9,781 bases of DNA from Candidatus Sumerlaeota bacterium (GTDB lineage Bacteria; Sumerlaeota; Sumerlaeia; SLMS01). Below the pieces are notes generated by a model. It was not told the origin of the DNA, did not search any database, and saw nothing but the letters and a program-made list of their open reading frames with translations. Every line of letters starts with the position of its first letter. Positions within the stretch are counted from its first letter, which is position 1. Shown here in pieces: positions 6,873 to 9,781 of this stretch. A program made the translations under genes and the position numbers. Where the stretch lies: contig JADZDZ010000292.1 of assembly GCA_020850785.1 (NCBI GenBank), positions 1-9,781 of the forward strand. The letters are read 5' to 3'.

Positions 6873-9644
6873 ATGAAGAAGAAGACGACAAAGGCGAATA
6901 CTCCCGGCAGGGACATCGTCCTGCCCAGCATGTTTGCGAAGCTGGATTCCGATTACAAATTCCTGCTCGAATGTTTGGTGGAAGTGCTGGAGGGCTTGGG
7001 GCTTGGTGAAATGGCCAGCGCGATTCCTTCGCCGGACCCGTCCGCGCCGCAGAAGTCACCGGCAAAGACCGTCAATCGCATGCGCGAGACGCATGTGCTC
7101 TCCATGACGTTCCAACTTTTGAATCTTGTGGAGGAGAACGCGTCGGCGCAGGCTCGCCGCACACGCGAAACAATCGAGGGGCTCGCCAGCGAGCCGGGAC
7201 TGTGGGGCCAGTACCTGCGCCAGTTGAAGGAGGCGGGTTTCAGCGGCGAGCAGATCGCGAAGTCGCTGGCGAACATTCACGTGGAGCCGGTGCTTACGGC
7301 GCACCCCACGGAAGCGAAACGCCCAACCGTGCTGCAAATCATGCGCAGCGTGTACCTGCTGCTGGTGTCGCTGGAAAACCAGATGTGGACGCCGATGGAG
7401 CGCGAGGACCTGAAGCGCCAGATCAAGGCGCACCTTGAACGCCTGCTCCTCACCAGCGAAATGCTACTCACAAAACCGGGCGTTATGTCCGAGTTGGAGA
7501 ACGTGCTCTACTACCTGAAGGAAGTTTTTCCAAGCGTCCTCGCGAAGCTTGATCTGCGCCTTCGCCAAAGCTGGATCGATGAGGGATTTGATCCGAAATT
7601 GATCGCCGATCCGGGAGCCTATCCGAAGCTGACGTTTGGCGACTGGGTGGGCGGCGACAGGGACGGGCATCCGCTCGTGACGGCGGAGGTGACGCAATCC
7701 ACGCTCTACACGCTGCGCGAAAGCGCGGTGAGCGTGATTCAGGGGCACATCGACACGCTGTTGCAGCGCCTCAGTCTTTCCAGTCGCATCCAACCGCCGC
7801 CGCCGAAATTGCAGAAGGCACTTGATCGCATGGCGGAGGAGATCGGCCCCGCAGCGGATGACGTCATCGAGAAGACTCCGCTGGAGCCGTGGCGGCAGTT
7901 CGTCGCCCTGATGAAGATCAAGATTGAAAACCATCTTACCGAAAATCCCGCTCGCTATCGCACGGCGAAGCAATTCGCGGCTGACCTCGCGCTCCTGCGC
8001 CAGTCGCTCGTTGAGGTTGGGGCGGCGCGCCTCGCGGAAAACGATGTCTTCCCCGTGGAGCGCGTCGTGGCGGTTTTCGGATTTCATCTGGCATCGTTGG
8101 ATGTGCGGCAGAACAGCCGCTTCCATGAAAAGGCCATCTCTCAACTGCTGCAGGCGGCAGGTTACGAGGATTACAAGTACGAGGAATGGGATGAGCCGAA
8201 GCGTCTGGAGTTCATGAAGAAGGAACTTCGTTCATCGAGGCCCTTCGTCACGCGCAAGACTCCGGTGGGGGAGGAGGCGCAGCGCGTCCTCGACTGCTAT
8301 CGCGTGCTGTCGGACTATCACGACAAGTTTGACGGCGAGGGAATCGGTTCGCTGATCATCAGCATGACGCGAACTCTTTCCGATTTTCTCGCGGTGTATT
8401 TGCTCACGCGCGAAGTGGGCCTCACGCGGCTCAATGAAAGGGGCCTCGTGTGCGTGCTGCCCGTGGTGCCGCTCTTTGAGACGATCGACGACCTTAGGAA
8501 TGCGGCGCCCATCGTGGAGCAGTTCATCACGCATCCCGTCACCGTGAACAGCTACGCGCTGGTGGGCCGCGCACGCCCCGTGCAGCAAATCATGATCGGC
8601 TACAGCGACAGCAACACGGACGGCGGTTACAGTGCCAGCCTGTGGCAGTTGAGCCGCGCGCAGAGTGAAATCGCGCGCACCGCCACGAAACATGGCGTTG
8701 ATATTTGCTTCTTCCATGGGCGCGGCGGAACGCCCAGTCGTGGCGCGGGGCCGACGCATCGCTTCCTTGAGGCGCTGCCCCACGGTTCGCTGACGGGCAA
8801 TTTCCGCATGACGGAGCAGGGCGAAACAATCTCGCAAAAGTACGCCAACGCCATCACGGCCACATACAATCTGGAATTGTTGCTCGCGGGCGTGACCGCA
8901 ACAACGCTTTGCCATTCGCGACCTGAGAAAGAGGACAAGAATCTGGCAGCGGCAATGGAATCGCTGGCGGCATCAAGCCAGGAGGCCTACGTGGCGTTGA
9001 TTCACGCGGAGGACTTCCTCACCTATTGGTCGGAGGCGACCCCGATCGATGCGCTGGAGGCGAGTTCCATCGGGTCGCGGCCCGTGCGCCGCACAGGGAA
9101 GCGCAGCTTCGAGGACCTGCGCGCGATCCCCTGGGTTTTCAGTTGGAATCAATCGCGGCACTACCTGCCCGGCTGGTACGGCGTGGGCACGGCGCTCGAA
9201 AGGCTGCAGAAGACGGATCGCGCGCTCTTCACGCAGTTGTGCGAGAACGTCTCGCAATGGCCGATTCTTCGCAATGCGATGTACAACGTGGAGACCAGCC
9301 TCGCCTCCGCCAGCCTGAAGTGGATGGGCGAGTACGCATCACTCGTGAAGTCGAAGATGATCCGCGATCATTTCCTGTCGCTGATTGAGGCGGAATATCA
9401 CCGCACGGAGCACATGATCAACACGCTGTTCCGCGCGCCGCGGGAGAAGCGCCGCCCGCGCATGATCAAGACGCTACGATTGCGCGACGCGGGATTGCAG
9501 CGCCTGCACGCCTACCAGATCGACACTTTGCGGGAATGGCGGAAGCGAAAGAAGGAAGGGGACGAGGCAAAGGTACAGCAGATTCTTCCGGCGGTGCTGC
9601 TGTCGTTGAACGCGGTGGCTGCGGGCCTGAGAACGACGGGCTGA
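6873..9644 (+). CDS. ppc: Phosphoenolpyruvate carboxylase
   Basis: This 923-residue cytoplasmic enzyme makes oxaloacetate from PEP and bicarbonate, replenishing the TCA cycle. The length is near the usual 880-970, and the C-terminus GLRTTG aligns with the MRNTG end of the E. coli enzyme, so it is complete. Catalytic blocks in order: VEPVLTAHPTEAKRP with His144 (E. coli His138); FGDWVGGDRDGHP (255-267); VVPLFETIDDL with metal ligand Glu536; IMIGYSDSNTDGGY with metal ligand Asp579; FFHGRGGTPSRGAG with His615, Arg617 and Arg623 (E. coli His579, Arg581, Arg587); RMTEQGETI (645-653); and IPWVFSWNQSRHYLPGWYG (752-770). Thr582 stands where E. coli has Lys546. At the aspartate-inhibitor site Arg623 and probably Arg871 remain, but E. 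coli Lys773 and Asn881 align with Ser812 and Thr921. Start ATG 6873 is the first in frame; the MKKKTTKANT tail is typical disordered extension. It ends back-to-back with livF. A typical metabolic housekeeping gene, apparently monocistronic. Confidence 0.97.
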   Translation: MKKKTTKANTPGRDIVLPSMFAKLDSDYKFLLECLVEVLEGLGLGEMASAIPSPDPSAPQKSPAKTVNRMRETHVLSMTFQLLNLVEENASAQARRTRETIEGLASEPGLWGQYLRQLKEAGFSGEQIAKSLANIHVEPVLTAHPTEAKRPTVLQIMRSVYLLLVSLENQMWTPMEREDLKRQIKAHLERLLLTSEMLLTKPGVMSELENVLYYLKEVFPSVLAKLDLRLRQSWIDEGFDPKLIADPGAYPKLTFGDWVGGDRDGHPLVTAEVTQSTLYTLRESAVSVIQGHIDTLLQRLSLSSRIQPPPPKLQKALDRMAEEIGPAADDVIEKTPLEPWRQFVALMKIKIENHLTENPARYRTAKQFAADLALLRQSLVEVGAARLAENDVFPVERVVAVFGFHLASLDVRQNSRFHEKAISQLLQAAGYEDYKYEEWDEPKRLEFMKKELRSSRPFVTRKTPVGEEAQRVLDCYRVLSDYHDKFDGEGIGSLIISMTRTLSDFLAVYLLTREVGLTRLNERGLVCVLPVVPLFETIDDLRNAAPIVEQFITHPVTVNSYALVGRARPVQQIMIGYSDSNTDGGYSASLWQLSRAQSEIARTATKHGVDICFFHGRGGTPSRGAGPTHRFLEALPHGSLTGNFRMTEQGETISQKYANAITATYNLELLLAGVTATTLCHSRPEKEDKNLAAAMESLAASSQEAYVALIHAEDFLTYWSEATPIDALEASSIGSRPVRRTGKRSFEDLRAIPWVFSWNQSRHYLPGWYGVGTALERLQKTDRALFTQLCENVSQWPILRNAMYNVETSLASASLKWMGEYASLVKSKMIRDHFLSLIEAEYHRTEHMINTLFRAPREKRRPRMIKTLRLRDAGLQRLHAYQIDTLREWRKRKKEGDEAKVQQILPAVLLSLNAVAAGLRTTG

Positions 9645-9647
9645 TCA
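9642..9647. other. Abutting stop codons of ppc and livF within palindrome TGATCA
   Basis: Bases 9642-9644 are the TGA of ppc, and 9645-9647 read TGA on the minus strand for livF. Together they form the palindrome TGATCA with no spacer. There is no room for a terminator between the genes, so each transcript must end inside the other gene's coding region. Confidence 0.85.
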
Positions 9648-9781
9648 GCCACCCAGATAGGCGCGCTTCACGGCGTCGCTTTCCGCAAGTGCCTTCGCGT
9701 CGTCGTGCATCGTGATGCGGCCGCACTCCAGCACGTAGGCGCTGTGCGCGGCCTGAAGCGCCATGTGGGCGTTCTGCTCCA
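9645..9781 (-). CDS. livF: Branched-chain amino acid ABC transporter ATP-binding protein LivF, C-terminal end (partial)
   Basis: Forty-five codons are visible on the minus strand before the right edge cuts the gene. They read EQNAHMALQAAHSAYVLECG, then RITMHDDAKALAESDAVKRA and YLGG-stop. The order EQN-x-x-x-AL, AYVLExGRI, then the AYLGG end is characteristic of LivF, one of the two ATPases of the high-affinity leucine/isoleucine/valine importer (with LivG, permeases LivH and LivM, and a periplasmic binding protein). EQN is the switch region following the Walker B strand, where LivF-type ATPases carry Gln in place of the usual His. Walker A, the signature motif and Walker B lie outside the window. 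UrtE and other amide or urea relatives are alternatives, but the AYLGG end favours LivF. The other liv genes would be expected to the right. Confidence 0.85.
   Translation of the reverse strand, partial: EQNAHMALQAAHSAYVLECGRITMHDDAKALAESDAVKRAYLGG

Noticed and set aside
6505..6876. GTG-started frame of 123 codons in the GNAT-ppc gap, ending in an ATGA overlap with the ppc start
   Set aside because: The overlap looks like coupling, but the translation is Arg-rich with no recognisable motif, no Shine-Dalgarno precedes it, and its start sits two bases from the GNAT start, leaving no promoter space. Conservation in relatives would be needed to revive it.
7464..8915. Two long minus-strand frames (226 and 227 codons) opposite ppc
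   Set aside because: They are antisense shadows of highly conserved PEP carboxylase sequence, with no motifs of their own.

Overview
The window is about 9.8 kb of fairly GC-rich bacterial chromosome. It is nearly all coding, with short gaps and no tRNA, rRNA, insertion sequence, CRISPR array or prophage gene that I can see. Two genes carry lipoprotein or Sec-type signal peptides, which suggests a Gram-negative cell envelope. The GH20 branch, the GH71/99-like protein, the GNAT subtype and the DVDGC-type HAD phosphatase together recall Verrucomicrobiota, Planctomycetota or related environmental lineages. This lineage call rests on remembered protein styles, not a search, and is low to moderate in confidence.

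Layout, left to right. (1) Positions 1-339, minus strand: the N-terminal part of a HAD-superfamily phosphatase that runs off the left edge. (2) Positions 474-4084, plus strand: a two-gene unit. It holds a GH20-type beta-N-acetylhexosaminidase without a signal peptide and a secreted or lipid-anchored GH71/GH99-like protein. The second gene starts at a GTG that overlaps the first gene's stop (GTGA). (3) Positions 4159-6003, plus strand: a lipoprotein joining an alpha/beta-hydrolase-like half, with a Ser nucleophile elbow, to a C-terminal domain of unknown function. It lies 74 bp downstream and has its own strong ribosome binding site. (4) Positions 6011-6502, minus strand: a GNAT acetyltransferase, convergent with the preceding gene. 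(5) Positions 6503-6872: a 370-bp gap with no convincing gene. (6) Positions 6873-9644, plus strand: a complete phosphoenolpyruvate carboxylase (ppc). (7) Positions 9645-9781, minus strand: the last 45 codons of a LivF-like branched-chain amino acid ABC transporter ATPase. Its stop codon directly abuts the ppc stop.

How the genes may work together. The GH20, GH71/99-like and alpha/beta-hydrolase genes share one strand with little spacing and could form a small glycan-degradation cluster. The envelope enzymes would act on an oligosaccharide or ester-decorated glycan, and the GH20 enzyme would release terminal N-acetylhexosamine; this is inference. The ppc gene (anaplerotic oxaloacetate synthesis), livF, the GNAT gene and the HAD gene look like unrelated neighbours.

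Nothing here is an obvious new multi-gene system such as a defence island or biosynthetic cluster. The points most worth following are three. The GH71/99-like enzyme has an NEWMA motif where GH99 enzymes carry two catalytic glutamates. The lipoprotein has an uncharacterised C-terminal domain with strongly patterned motifs. The PEP carboxylase lacks a conserved active-site lysine and two of the four known aspartate-inhibitor contacts.
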